From assembly GCA_023228945.1 (NCBI GenBank), contig JALOAI010000016.1:62001-126000 (forward strand): DNA of 64,000 nt. Direction: 5' to 3'. Position numbers and translations under genes: made by a program. Origin of the DNA: Pigmentiphaga sp. (GTDB taxonomy: Bacteria > Pseudomonadota > Gammaproteobacteria > Burkholderiales > Burkholderiaceae_B). Of this stretch, positions 32,662 through 40,987 are shown piece after piece (position 1 is the stretch's first letter; each line of letters begins with the position of its first letter). The notes beneath the pieces were generated by a model that did not search any database, was not told the origin of the DNA, and was given only the letters and a program-made list of their open reading frames with translations.

Positions 32662-34506
32662 TTAGTTCTGCAGGCGCTGCTCGAGTGCTTGCTTGACGTC
32701 GCGGAGCTCGGCCGGCAGGCCATGCTCGAGCTTGATGAACAGTTCTTCGTGCAAGCCAAGTTCGTCGCGCCACGCCTGGACATCGATCCGCGTGATCCGC
32801 TCGAACTGCTCACGCGGGAAGTCGAGGCCGTCCCAGGCGAGGTCGTCGAAGTTCGGCGTGACGCCGAACACGTTGTCGACGCCCCCCGCCTGGCCTTCGA
32901 TGCGCTCGAGCATCCACTTCAGGACGCGCATGTTGTCGCCAAAGCCCGGCCAGATGAACTTGCCGTTGTCGTCGGTCTGGAACCAGTTGACACAATAAAT
33001 ACGCGGCAGCCGGGCGCCGTTGGCTTCCAGCTGGCGGCCGAGCTCAAGCCAATGGCTGAAATATTCGCTCATGTTGTAGCCGCAGAACGGCAGCATGGCG
33101 AAGGGGTCGCGGCGCACCACGCCTTGCGCGCCCATGGCGGCGGCGGTGGTTTCGGAGCCCAGCGTGGCGGCCATGTACACGCCTTCGAGCCAATTGCGGG
33201 CCTCGGTGACCAGCGGTACGGTGGTGGACCGGCGGCCGCCGAACAGGAAGGCATCGATAGGCACGCCCGCCGGGTTATCCCACTCGGGGTCGATGGCGGG
33301 GTTCTGTTGCGCCGACACCGTGAAGCGGGCGTTGGGGTGGGCCGCCTTGCGGCCGCAGCCCGGGGTCCAGTCGTTGCCTTGCCAGTCGATGCAGTGCGCG
33401 GGCTCGGGGCCCATGCCCTCCCACCAGACGTCGCCGTCGTCGGTGAGCGCCACGTTGGTGAAGATGACGTTCTCGCGCAACGTGTCCATGCAGTTGCGGT
33501 TGGTTTTGTCGTTCGTGCCCGGCGCAACGCCGAAGTAGCCCGCTTCCGGGTTGATGGCATACAAGCGGCCATCGGCGCCGGGCTTGATCCAGGCGATGTC
33601 GTCGCCGATGGTGGTGATCTTCCAGCCCGGCAGCGCGGCCGGCGGGATCAGCATGGCGAAGTTGGTTTTTCCGCAGGCGGAGGGGAAGGCCGCCGCGACG
33701 TGGCGCTTCTGGCCATCCGGCGAAGTGACGCCGAGGATCAGCATGTGTTCGGCCAGCCAGCCCTGGTCGCGGCCCATCTTGGAGGCGATGCGCAGCGCCA
33801 GGCACTTTTTGCCCAGCAGCGCATTGCCGCCATAGCCCGAGCCGAACGACCAGATTTCGCGGGTTTCCGGGTAATGGACGATGTACTTGGTGCTGTTGCA
33901 CGGCCAGGCGACGTCGGCCTGGCCTGGCTGCAGCGGTGCGCCCACGCTGTGGATGCAGGGCACGAACTCGCCGTTGGTGCCGAGCACGTCGTACACCTTG
34001 CGGCCCATGCGGGTCATGAGGCGCATGTTGGTGACGACATAGGGCGAATCGGTGAGCTCGATGCCGATGTGGGCAATGGGCGAGCCCAGCGGCCCCATCG
34101 AGAACGGCACGACGTAGAGCGTGCGGCCGCGCATGCTGCCGGCGAAGAGGCCATTGAGCGTCTGGCGCATTTCGGCCGGGTCGACCCAATTATTGGTGGG
34201 GCCGGCGTCTTCACGCTTGGCCGAACACACGAAGGTGCGGTCTTCGACGCGCGCGACGTCGGAGGGATCGGACCAGGCCAGATAGGAGTTGGGGCGCTTC
34301 TCGGGATTGAGGCGGCGCAAGGTGCCGGCCTGGACCATGAGCTCGGAGAGGCGGTCGTACTCTTCCTCGGAACCGTCGCACCATTCGATGCGGTCGGGCT
34401 GGGTGAGTGCGGCGATTTCGGCCACCCATGCCTTTAGACCCTCGTGGCGTACCCAATCGGGAGCGTTGAGTTCGATATCGGGTTGGGGATTGGCGACAGC
34501 ATTCAT
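32662..34506 (-). CDS. pckG: Phosphoenolpyruvate carboxykinase (GTP)
   Basis: 614 residues, full length. FPSACGKTNFAMLIPP is the P-loop of GTP-type PEPCK (ACGKTN), GDDIAWIKPGADGRLYAINPEAGYFGVAPGTN contains the metal-binding and guanine-proximal loops, and the conserved Arg/Ser-rich PEP site is at SACGKTNFAML. The enzyme converts oxaloacetate and GTP to phosphoenolpyruvate, CO2 and GDP, the committed step of gluconeogenesis from organic acids. That suits a bacterium living on carboxylates. It is monocistronic, convergent with the upstream-numbered gene and divergent from the GST gene. Confidence 0.97.
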   Translation of the reverse strand: MNAVANPQPDIELNAPDWVRHEGLKAWVAEIAALTQPDRIEWCDGSEEEYDRLSELMVQAGTLRRLNPEKRPNSYLAWSDPSDVARVEDRTFVCSAKREDAGPTNNWVDPAEMRQTLNGLFAGSMRGRTLYVVPFSMGPLGSPIAHIGIELTDSPYVVTNMRLMTRMGRKVYDVLGTNGEFVPCIHSVGAPLQPGQADVAWPCNSTKYIVHYPETREIWSFGSGYGGNALLGKKCLALRIASKMGRDQGWLAEHMLILGVTSPDGQKRHVAAAFPSACGKTNFAMLIPPAALPGWKITTIGDDIAWIKPGADGRLYAINPEAGYFGVAPGTNDKTNRNCMDTLRENVIFTNVALTDDGDVWWEGMGPEPAHCIDWQGNDWTPGCGRKAAHPNARFTVSAQQNPAIDPEWDNPAGVPIDAFLFGGRRSTTVPLVTEARNWLEGVYMAATLGSETTAAAMGAQGVVRRDPFAMLPFCGYNMSEYFSHWLELGRQLEANGARLPRIYCVNWFQTDDNGKFIWPGFGDNMRVLKWMLERIEGQAGGVDNVFGVTPNFDDLAWDGLDFPREQFERITRIDVQAWRDELGLHEELFIKLEHGLPAELRDVKQALEQRLQN

Positions 34507-34739
34507 AAGACTAGGTCTCCGGAAGGGTCCGCGTGACCGCGCAGCGGCGTTGCCAGAAGAGCAACGGTTGGACAGATTGAAGGGCCAGGAACCCCGACGG
34601 ACGAGCCCGGCTCGGGGCGGATAAAGGGGCTTATTTTAATCGTACTGTCACGCTCGTGGGCAAGCACCCTCCGGCGCGCGTCCCTCGGCGGATTCTGCGA
34701 CAATCGTTGGGATTTTTTCTGCTCGAAAGGAGGCGGATC

Positions 34740-35345
34740 ATGAAGCTGTACTACACACCGGGCGCCTGCCCTCTGGCCGTTCACATTCTGCTGTGCGAAC
34801 TCGGCCTGCCGCATGAACTCGTCAAGGTCGATCTCAAAACCAAGAAACTCGAAGACGGCGGCGACTACCTGGCCATCAACCCCAAGGGCTACGTGCCGGC
34901 CCTGGTGCTCGATAGCGGCGAGACACTCACCGAGATCCCCGCCATCGTGCAGTACCTGGCCGACACTCACCCCGACGCCGGCCTGCTGGCGGCTCCGGCC
35001 ACCATCGAGCGTACTCGCGCCGTGGAATGGCTTACTTTCGCCGGCACCGAACTGCACCGCAGCTTTTCTCCGCTGTTCAATCCCGCCGCCAGCGACGACC
35101 TGAAGCAGGCGTCGCGCGACCGGCTGGCGCAGCGTTTCGGCTATCTCAATCAAGCCCTCGAGGGCAAGGCCTATCTGGTGGGCGAGCGTTTCAGCGTAGC
35201 CGACCCCTACGTGTTCACCATTCTCAACTGGACATTCATCCAGAAGATCGACCTTGCGCCCTGGAGCAACCTCGCCGCCTATCACCAGCGCCTCGCCCAG
35301 CGGCCATCGGTGCAGGCCGCGATGCGCGCCCAAGGCCTGATCTGA
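34740..35345 (+). CDS. gstA: Glutathione S-transferase, beta class
   Basis: 201 residues from the ATG at 34740 (AAAGGAGG upstream). The opening MKLYYTPGACPLAVHILLCELG has the beta-class Cys10 that forms a mixed disulfide with glutathione, and PKGYVPALVLDSGETLTEIPAIVQYLADTHP is the glutathione-binding thioredoxin-fold end with the cis-Pro. The helical C-terminal domain includes FSVADPYVFTILNW. The length and motifs match the GstA enzymes of Escherichia and Proteus. It is a cytoplasmic detoxification enzyme transcribed alone from the region divergent with pckG. Confidence 0.95.
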   Translation: MKLYYTPGACPLAVHILLCELGLPHELVKVDLKTKKLEDGGDYLAINPKGYVPALVLDSGETLTEIPAIVQYLADTHPDAGLLAAPATIERTRAVEWLTFAGTELHRSFSPLFNPAASDDLKQASRDRLAQRFGYLNQALEGKAYLVGERFSVADPYVFTILNWTFIQKIDLAPWSNLAAYHQRLAQRPSVQAAMRAQGLI

Positions 35346-35374
35346 GCCGGCGCGGCCCCCCTCTTCCCTCTTTC

Positions 35375-35749
35375 TCAGGGCAGCTCGGCCGGATAGCTCT
35401 GCAACGCCAAGGCCACCTGGCGGCCGATATCGGCCGCCTCAAGCTTGGCGTTCACGGCGCCGTAGAAGACACCGTCGCGCACGAGATATAACGAGGGCAA
35501 ATGAAACACCTCATAACGCTCCACCAGTCCCCGGTTATCGGCGGCATCGATCCAGGCCAGGCGCCGAACCGGCAAGTTCATCCCCGGCAGGCGCTCACGC
35601 GCCAGCCGGCAATTGCCGCAGTCCGGCGCCACGAATACCACCAGCGTGGCGCCGGCGGCATCGAGCAGAAAACGATCGGCGGTGCCATCGTCCAGCCATT
35701 CTTGTTCCAAAACACTCTCCCGCCCGGCGAAAACCGGCGCCGGCGGCAT
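35375..35749 (-). CDS. Thioredoxin-fold protein with CGNC active site
   Basis: 124 residues. VVFVAPDCGNCRLARERLPG is a thioredoxin-type CxxC redox site, with Gly-Asn between the Cys residues in place of Gly-Pro. HLPSLYLVRDGVFYGAV supplies the cis-Pro loop. There is no signal peptide, so it is likely cytoplasmic. It is convergent with the GST gene (29-base gap) and divergent from the iron transporter operon. The precise partner is unknown. Confidence 0.78.
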   Translation of the reverse strand: MPPAPVFAGRESVLEQEWLDDGTADRFLLDAAGATLVVFVAPDCGNCRLARERLPGMNLPVRRLAWIDAADNRGLVERYEVFHLPSLYLVRDGVFYGAVNAKLEAADIGRQVALALQSYPAELP

Positions 35750-35857
35750 TGTAGCGGCCTCCCCGATTGCGAGGGTCGGCCGACCCTGCTACTCTCGTCA
35801 CCAAAAAGCACAAGTGCCAACACGTCTCATTCTCGTTCCAAACCGGAGCCACCCTCG

Positions 35858-36898
35858 ATGACACACTCCCAACGCCCCCTCATGCGGACCACTTGCCTCC
35901 TGGCCGCCACCGGAGCCATGCTGTTCGGCAGCCAAGCATTCGCCGTCGGCGAGGTGAGTCTCTATACCACCCGCGAACCCGGCCTGATCCAGCCCCTGCT
36001 CGACGACTTCAACCAGCAGACCGGCATCAAGGTCAATACGGTTTTCGTCAAAGACGGCTTGGCCGAGCGGGTCAAGGCGGAGGGCGACAAGTCGCCGGCA
36101 GACGTGCTCATGACGGTCGACATCGGCAACCTGCTCGACCTCGTGGAACAAGGCGTGACCCAGCCCGTGAAGTCGCAGGTGCTCGAGTCGGCGATTCCGG
36201 CCAACCTCCGCAGCGACAAGGGCGACTGGTACGCGCTGTCGCTGCGCGACCGCGTCCTGTACGTCGACAAAGATCAGAAAATCACCGAGTTCACGTACGA
36301 GGAACTGGCCGATCCCAAGTGGAAGGGCAAGGTTTGCATCCGCTCGGGGCAGCATCCCTACAACACCGCTCTTATCGCCGCCATGATCGCCCACGACGGG
36401 GCCGAGGCCACCGAGCAGTGGCTGCGCGGCGTCAAGGCCAACCTGGCGCGCAAGGCCACCGGCGGCGACCGCGAGGTGGCCCGCGACATTCTCGGCGGCA
36501 TCTGCGACATCGGGATCGCCAACGCCTACTACGTGGGCCGCATGAAGAACAGCCCCGAAGGTTCCGATGCCCGCCAGTGGGGCGATGCGATCAACGTCGT
36601 GCGTCCCACCTTCAAGCAGAGCGGCGGCACCCACGTCAACGTCACCGGGGCGGCGGTGGCCCGGCATGCGCCCAACGCCAACAACGCGCTCAAGCTGCTC
36701 GAATACCTGGTCTCGGACCAGGCCCAGAGCCTGTACGCCAAGGCCAACTACGAGTATCCGGTCAAGGCGGGCGTGGAGCTCGATCCGGTGGTCGCCAGCT
36801 TCGGCACCCTCACGGCCGACTCGCTGTCGCTGCCGGAGATCGCCCGCTATCGCAAACAGGCCAGCGAACTGGTCGACAAAGTCGGCTTCAACGACTAG
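35858..36898 (+). CDS. fbpA: Fe(III) ABC transporter periplasmic binding protein
   Basis: 346 residues. A signal peptide (MTHSQRPLMRTTCLLAATGA, ending AFAV) is followed by EVSLYTTREPGLIQPLLDDF, the FbpA/FutA start. Further family blocks are ADVLMTVDIGNLLDLVEQGV and ICDIGIANAYYVGRM, the latter with the conserved Tyr-Tyr pair that coordinates ferric iron. It captures Fe(III) in the periplasm for the permease and ATPase encoded next. The GGAG is ten bases from the ATG at 35858; an ATG at 35882 is an alternative start. Confidence 0.92.
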   Translation: MTHSQRPLMRTTCLLAATGAMLFGSQAFAVGEVSLYTTREPGLIQPLLDDFNQQTGIKVNTVFVKDGLAERVKAEGDKSPADVLMTVDIGNLLDLVEQGVTQPVKSQVLESAIPANLRSDKGDWYALSLRDRVLYVDKDQKITEFTYEELADPKWKGKVCIRSGQHPYNTALIAAMIAHDGAEATEQWLRGVKANLARKATGGDREVARDILGGICDIGIANAYYVGRMKNSPEGSDARQWGDAINVVRPTFKQSGGTHVNVTGAAVARHAPNANNALKLLEYLVSDQAQSLYAKANYEYPVKAGVELDPVVASFGTLTADSLSLPEIARYRKQASELVDKVGFND

Positions 36899-36922
36899 TC
36901 TTCCGCCTTCGCCCGGCCACGC

Positions 36923-36944
36923 GGGGCGGCCTCCAGGCCGCCCC
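36923..36944 (+). promoter_or_regulatory. Intercistronic hairpin after fbpA
   Basis: GGGGCGGCC (36923-36931) pairs perfectly with GGCCGCCCC (36936-36944) around TCCA, in the 62-base gap between the binding-protein and permease genes. It probably acts as a 3'-end stabiliser or attenuator so that binding protein exceeds permease. Confidence 0.6.
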
Positions 36945-36960
36945 GTTCGTCTTCTCTCCG

Positions 36961-38676
36961 ATGTCGATTCCCGCCTCCCTGCCCGCGCTGGCTTCGCGCC
37001 CCGCCGCACCTTCCCGCCACCGCATCCTGAATGCCATCTGGCTGCCTCTGGCCGTTCTGGCGGCCGCCACCGTGCTGGCGCCGCTGCTCTCGCTGGCTTG
37101 GTCCGCGCTGCAAGGCAGCCCCGGTCTGTGGCTGCACCTGGCCGAGCACGTCCTGCCGCGTGCGCTGAGCAATACGCTGGCCTTGCTGCTGGGGGTCGGC
37201 ATCATCGTGATCCTGCTCGGCACCGGCGCCGCCTGGCTCGTCACCGCCTACGACTTCCCGGGCCGGCGGATACTGGGCTGGGCACTGCTGCTGCCCCTGG
37301 CGGTACCCACGTACATCATCGCCTTCAGTTATCTCGACATCCTGCACCCCCTGGGACCGGTGCCCAGCGCCTTGCGTTGGCTGCTGGGCATCGACAGCCC
37401 CAGGGGATTGCGCCTGCCCGACGTGCGCTCGCTGGGCGGCTGTATCCTCGTGCTGGGCTTCGTGCTCTACCCTTATGTGTACCTCACCACCCGGGTCATG
37501 TTCCAAAGCCAGGCGGCCAGCCTGCTGGAGGCCGCGCGTACCTTGGGTGCTGGTCGCACCGAGGTCTTCTGGCGGGTGGCCTTGCCCTTGGCCCGCCCCG
37601 CAATCGCCATCGGCGCCAGCCTCGCCCTGCTCGAAGCGCTCAACGACATCGGCGCTTCAGAGTTCCTGGGGGTGCAAACCCTGACCGTGTCGGTCTATAC
37701 CACCTGGATCACACGATCCGACCTGCCGGGTGCGGCGCAGATCGCGCTCAGCATGCTGGCCCTGGTGCTTGCCCTCATCCTCGTCGAGCGCCAGGGCCGC
37801 AAGCGCCAGCGCTACTCGCTCACCCAGCGCCCCAGGCCCCTGCAGCCGCTGCGCCTGCGAGGCGGGCGCGCCCTGCTGGCCCTGATTCTGGGCTGGATTC
37901 CGGTCGTCGTGGGTTTCCTGGCACCCGCCGCCTATCTGGTCGAGGCCACCGCCAAGCGCCTGCACTTGGTGGGCGGTGTCTCCGCCCAGTTGCTGGCCAG
38001 CCTGCAGAACACCGTCGTGCTCGCCCTCACCGCCACGCTGGTCACGGTGCTGGCCGGCCTGGTGGTGGCCTGGGCGGTGCGCAGCGCCCGCCATCGCCGC
38101 CAGGCCCGGCTCGGCGCCGCTTGCGCCCGGGCGGCCAGCCTGGGCTATGCCGTACCCGGTACGGTGCTGGCGATCGGCTTGCTCACCCCGCTGGCGGTCG
38201 TTGACGACGTCATCGGACACGTTTTGTCCGCGCTTTTCGATATTCCGCCCCAGCTTTGGCTGATGGGTTCGATGAGTGCGCTGGTGCTGGTCTATCTGCT
38301 GCGCTTTTTGGCGATCACGGTTGGCGGCATCGAGGCCGGCCTTGCGCGCATCCCGGTGTCGCTCGACTTCGCCGCGCGTTCGCTGGGCGAGAATTCCGCC
38401 GGCATGCTGCGCCGCATCCACCTGCCGCTGCTGCGTCCGGCCCTCGCCGGCGCAGCCTTGCTGGTCTTCGTCGACGCCATGAAGGAACTGCCGGCCACGC
38501 TGCTGCTGCGTCCCATGAATTTCGATACCCTGGCCACCTGGCTCTACGCCGAGGCCGCTCGCGGTACCTATGAAGAAGGCGCGGTGGCCGCGCTAGCCAT
38601 CGTGCTGGCGGGCCTGCTGCCGGTGGTATTGCTGGCGCGGGCCGGCCAGCCCACTTCCGCACGGAGCTCCCCTTGA
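36961..38676 (+). CDS. fbpB: Fe(III) ABC transporter permease (two fused halves)
   Basis: 571 residues from the ATG at 36961; the reading frame upstream is a shadow of the binding-protein gene. Two homologous permease halves, each with about six membrane segments, carry the ATPase-docking EAA loops: LLEAARTLGAGRTEVFWRVALP near residue 185 and LDFAARSLGENSAGMLRRIHLP near residue 475. This is the standard FbpB architecture. The stop codon overlaps the ATPase start (TGATG). Confidence 0.93.
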   Translation: MSIPASLPALASRPAAPSRHRILNAIWLPLAVLAAATVLAPLLSLAWSALQGSPGLWLHLAEHVLPRALSNTLALLLGVGIIVILLGTGAAWLVTAYDFPGRRILGWALLLPLAVPTYIIAFSYLDILHPLGPVPSALRWLLGIDSPRGLRLPDVRSLGGCILVLGFVLYPYVYLTTRVMFQSQAASLLEAARTLGAGRTEVFWRVALPLARPAIAIGASLALLEALNDIGASEFLGVQTLTVSVYTTWITRSDLPGAAQIALSMLALVLALILVERQGRKRQRYSLTQRPRPLQPLRLRGGRALLALILGWIPVVVGFLAPAAYLVEATAKRLHLVGGVSAQLLASLQNTVVLALTATLVTVLAGLVVAWAVRSARHRRQARLGAACARAASLGYAVPGTVLAIGLLTPLAVVDDVIGHVLSALFDIPPQLWLMGSMSALVLVYLLRFLAITVGGIEAGLARIPVSLDFAARSLGENSAGMLRRIHLPLLRPALAGAALLVFVDAMKELPATLLLRPMNFDTLATWLYAEAARGTYEEGAVAALAIVLAGLLPVVLLARAGQPTSARSSP

Positions 38677-39455
38677 TGTCATCCTCCCTGGAACTCGCGC
38701 ACCTGGCGCTGGGCTACGATACGCCGCATGGCTTCAAGTCCATCGTTCACGGTCTGAATCTTTCGCTGGAGCAAGGGCAAATCGGCTGCCTGCTGGGCGA
38801 ATCCGGCTGCGGCAAGACCACAGTGCTGCGCGCCATCGCCGGCTTCGAGCCGTTACGGCAGGGCCGGATCGCGCTCAAAGGCCGAGTCCTGGCCGGTCCC
38901 GGCGTGGACCTTCCGCCCGAGCAGCGCCAGGTTGGCATCATGTTCCAGGACTACGCGCTCTTTCCCCATTTGAACGTGGAGCGCAACGTCGGCTTCGGCC
39001 TGCGCCGGATGCCCGCCGCGGAGCGGCGCGACCGGGTCGCGCTGATGCTCGAGCGCGTCGGCCTGGCTCATACCGCGGGCCAGTATCCGCACGAGCTTTC
39101 AGGCGGTCAGCAACAGCGGGTCGCGCTCGCGCGAGCGCTGGCCCCGGCCCCCGACCTGCTGCTGCTGGACGAGCCCTTTTCCAATCTCGATCTGCATACC
39201 CGCGAATCGCTGGCGTTCGAAGTGCGCGATATTCTCAAGCAGAACGGCGCCACCGCGATTGTCGTCACGCACAACCAGGCCGAGGCCTTCGCCATTGCCG
39301 ACCGCATCGGCGTCATGCGCCAGGGCCGCATCCTGCAGTGGGATACGCCGTATCAGGTGCACCATCATCCCGCCGACGATTTCGTGGCTGACTTCGTGCG
39401 GCAGCATGAGGTTCTGCGCGACCGGCGCTCGGAGGCACTGCGGCGCGCCGGTTGA
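38676..39455 (+). CDS. fbpC: Fe(III) ABC transporter ATP-binding protein
   Basis: 259 residues. The start is the ATG at 38676, overlapping the permease stop. LLGESGCGKTTVLRAI is the Walker A motif, LSGGQQQRVALARALA the ABC signature, LLLLDEPFSNLDLHTRE Walker B with D-loop, and VVTHNQAEAFAIADRIGVM the switch His. The protein is short (FbpC/CysA types are often about 350) and lacks the C-terminal regulatory OB domain, ending soon after DDFVADFVRQHEVLR. It powers Fe(III) import with the two preceding genes. Confidence 0.93.
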   Translation: MSSSLELAHLALGYDTPHGFKSIVHGLNLSLEQGQIGCLLGESGCGKTTVLRAIAGFEPLRQGRIALKGRVLAGPGVDLPPEQRQVGIMFQDYALFPHLNVERNVGFGLRRMPAAERRDRVALMLERVGLAHTAGQYPHELSGGQQQRVALARALAPAPDLLLLDEPFSNLDLHTRESLAFEVRDILKQNGATAIVVTHNQAEAFAIADRIGVMRQGRILQWDTPYQVHHHPADDFVADFVRQHEVLRDRRSEALRRAG

Positions 39456-39490
39456 TCGTGGTGGCTCTGTAGCGCTCTGGATGCAATGAC

Positions 39491-40783
39491 TCAGGCCCGC
39501 AGCGCTTCACCGTAACGCCGCGTGAAGTCTTCCACGGCTTGGGCGAAGCGGTCGACATCATCGTCGTTCAGCGGCAGCGACAGCACGATGAAGCCGCGCG
39601 GCGCGACGTAGAATCCTTGTTCCAACATATCAAAGAAGAACAGATTCTTGATCAAACGCTCGCTGGCCGGGATGTCTTGCGAGCTGCGGATCTCCGCTCG
39701 GGTGGCGTGCAGATTCATCAGCGAACCCAGGCCGGTGAACTGCAGCTCGGTTCCCGCCTCGCGGCAAAAGGCATTGAGGCGTGTACGCAGGGCGTCGCCC
39801 CGCGCGTTGAGCGCCCGCGCGGCGTCGGCGGTGTAGATTTTGGTCAGGCCGGCGATGCCGGCCGACATAGTGACGACGTTGTTATTGAACGTCCCCGCAT
39901 GGCCAAGATGACCCGGCTTGCGCGGATCGAACTGCGCCATGATATCCGCCCGGCCGCCGAAGGCGCCGAACGACATGCCCCCGCCGATGTACTTGCCCAG
40001 CGTCGTCAGGTCGGGCGTGATACCCAGCTCGGCCTGGCGGCCGCCGGGCGAAAGGCGCGAGGTCATCACCTCGTCAAACACCAGCATGGCGCCGGCTTCG
40101 GTGGCGAGCCGCCGCAGGCCGCGCAGAAAGCCCGGGTCGCCGACGATGCAGCCGCCGGCGCCTTGCATGGGCTCGGCCACGATGGCGGCGATCTCCGGGC
40201 CGTGCTCGTCCACCAACGCCTGTACACTGGACAAGTCGTTGTAGGTGCCGATCAGAAACTCGTGCGGTACGTTGACGGGCGAAGAACCGCCCCCGAAGGT
40301 CAGCACGCCGCCGTGATAGCCGCCTTCGAACACCAACACCTTGCGGCGACCGGTAAAGTGTTTGGCGGCGGCGATCGCCATCAGATTGGCCTCGGTACCG
40401 GAGTTGGTAAAACGCACTTGCCGCAACGAAGGGAAGCGCTCGACCACCAGCCGGGCCAGTTGGGCCTCCAGCAGGTTATGGCCGGTAAGGTTGATGCCCT
40501 CGCCCACCGCGGCGAAGATCGCCTCGCGAATCACCGGGTGGCTATGACCATAGAGGCCGGCGGTGAACTCGCCCAGAAAATCCAGATACTCATGACCGTC
40601 GGCATCCCACAAACGGGCGCCCTCGCCGCGCACCATGGCCAGCGGAAAAGGATCGTAGTAGAGCACCGAGCGGGTGTTGCCACCGGGCATCACCTCGGTG
40701 GCCCGCCGGTATTGCTCGGCGCTTTTCGGATGACGCGCGACGTAGGCGTTGCGCAGACGGTTCAGTTCGGAGTCGAGATTCAT
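39491..40783 (-). CDS. Class III PLP aminotransferase, glutamate-1-semialdehyde aminomutase-like
   Basis: 430 residues. VMPGGNTRSVLYYDPFPLAMVRGEG, then GHEYLDFLGEFTAGLYGHSHP, is the N-terminal HemL-like region. FEGGYHGGVLTFGGG contributes to PLP binding, FDEVMTSRLSPGG holds the PLP-pyridine Asp, and TLGKYIGGGMSFGAFGG has the Schiff-base Lys. It resembles HemL but probably serves a catabolic role: it lies beside the hydantoinase-type gene and has an operator-controlled promoter, not expected for a haem housekeeping gene. The substrate is unknown (an amino acid or amino-ketone is likely). Confidence 0.85.
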   Translation of the reverse strand: MNLDSELNRLRNAYVARHPKSAEQYRRATEVMPGGNTRSVLYYDPFPLAMVRGEGARLWDADGHEYLDFLGEFTAGLYGHSHPVIREAIFAAVGEGINLTGHNLLEAQLARLVVERFPSLRQVRFTNSGTEANLMAIAAAKHFTGRRKVLVFEGGYHGGVLTFGGGSSPVNVPHEFLIGTYNDLSSVQALVDEHGPEIAAIVAEPMQGAGGCIVGDPGFLRGLRRLATEAGAMLVFDEVMTSRLSPGGRQAELGITPDLTTLGKYIGGGMSFGAFGGRADIMAQFDPRKPGHLGHAGTFNNNVVTMSAGIAGLTKIYTADAARALNARGDALRTRLNAFCREAGTELQFTGLGSLMNLHATRAEIRSSQDIPASERLIKNLFFFDMLEQGFYVAPRGFIVLSLPLNDDDVDRFAQAVEDFTRRYGEALRA

Positions 40784-40938
40784 GGTTGGGTGCTAACAAA
40801 ATGGCCGGGAGGGACGTTGCCAGGCTCGCCGGGCTGCCGATGGCTGGCGGGATTCGAGAGTGGGACGAACCCCTCGCGGCCAATGAAGGCCGTGGGCCGC
40901 CCGCCGTGCGGCCGGCGGCGGATTCGCCCAACAGACAC

Positions 40939-40968
40939 ATATTATTGTACGACGTACAATTAATGCAA
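40939..40968 (-). promoter_or_regulatory. Promoter with 17-bp operator in the spacer, aminotransferase gene
   Basis: On the minus strand TTGCAT (40968-40963) and TAATAT (40944-40939) are 18 bases apart. Nearly the whole spacer is the perfect inverted repeat ATTGTACG-A-CGTACAAT (40944-40960), of the GTAC-centred form bound by GntR-family regulators. A repressor bound there would block polymerase. No GntR gene is in the window. Confidence 0.65.
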
Positions 40969-40987
40969 TAGAGGCTCGCGCCGCAGG

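Noticed and set aside
32689..34437. Plus-strand open frame opposite pckG
   Set aside because: Shadow of a certain gene; composition is not protein-like.
35800..35857. Possible Fur box before fbpA (CATTCTCGTT)
   Set aside because: Only one half resembles a Fur site; no full 19-bp repeat could be built, so iron control is not claimed from sequence.
35767..36960. N-terminal extension of the iron permease frame
   Set aside because: It overlaps the binding-protein gene in another frame and reads as Arg/Gly/His-rich shadow; the permease starts at 36961.
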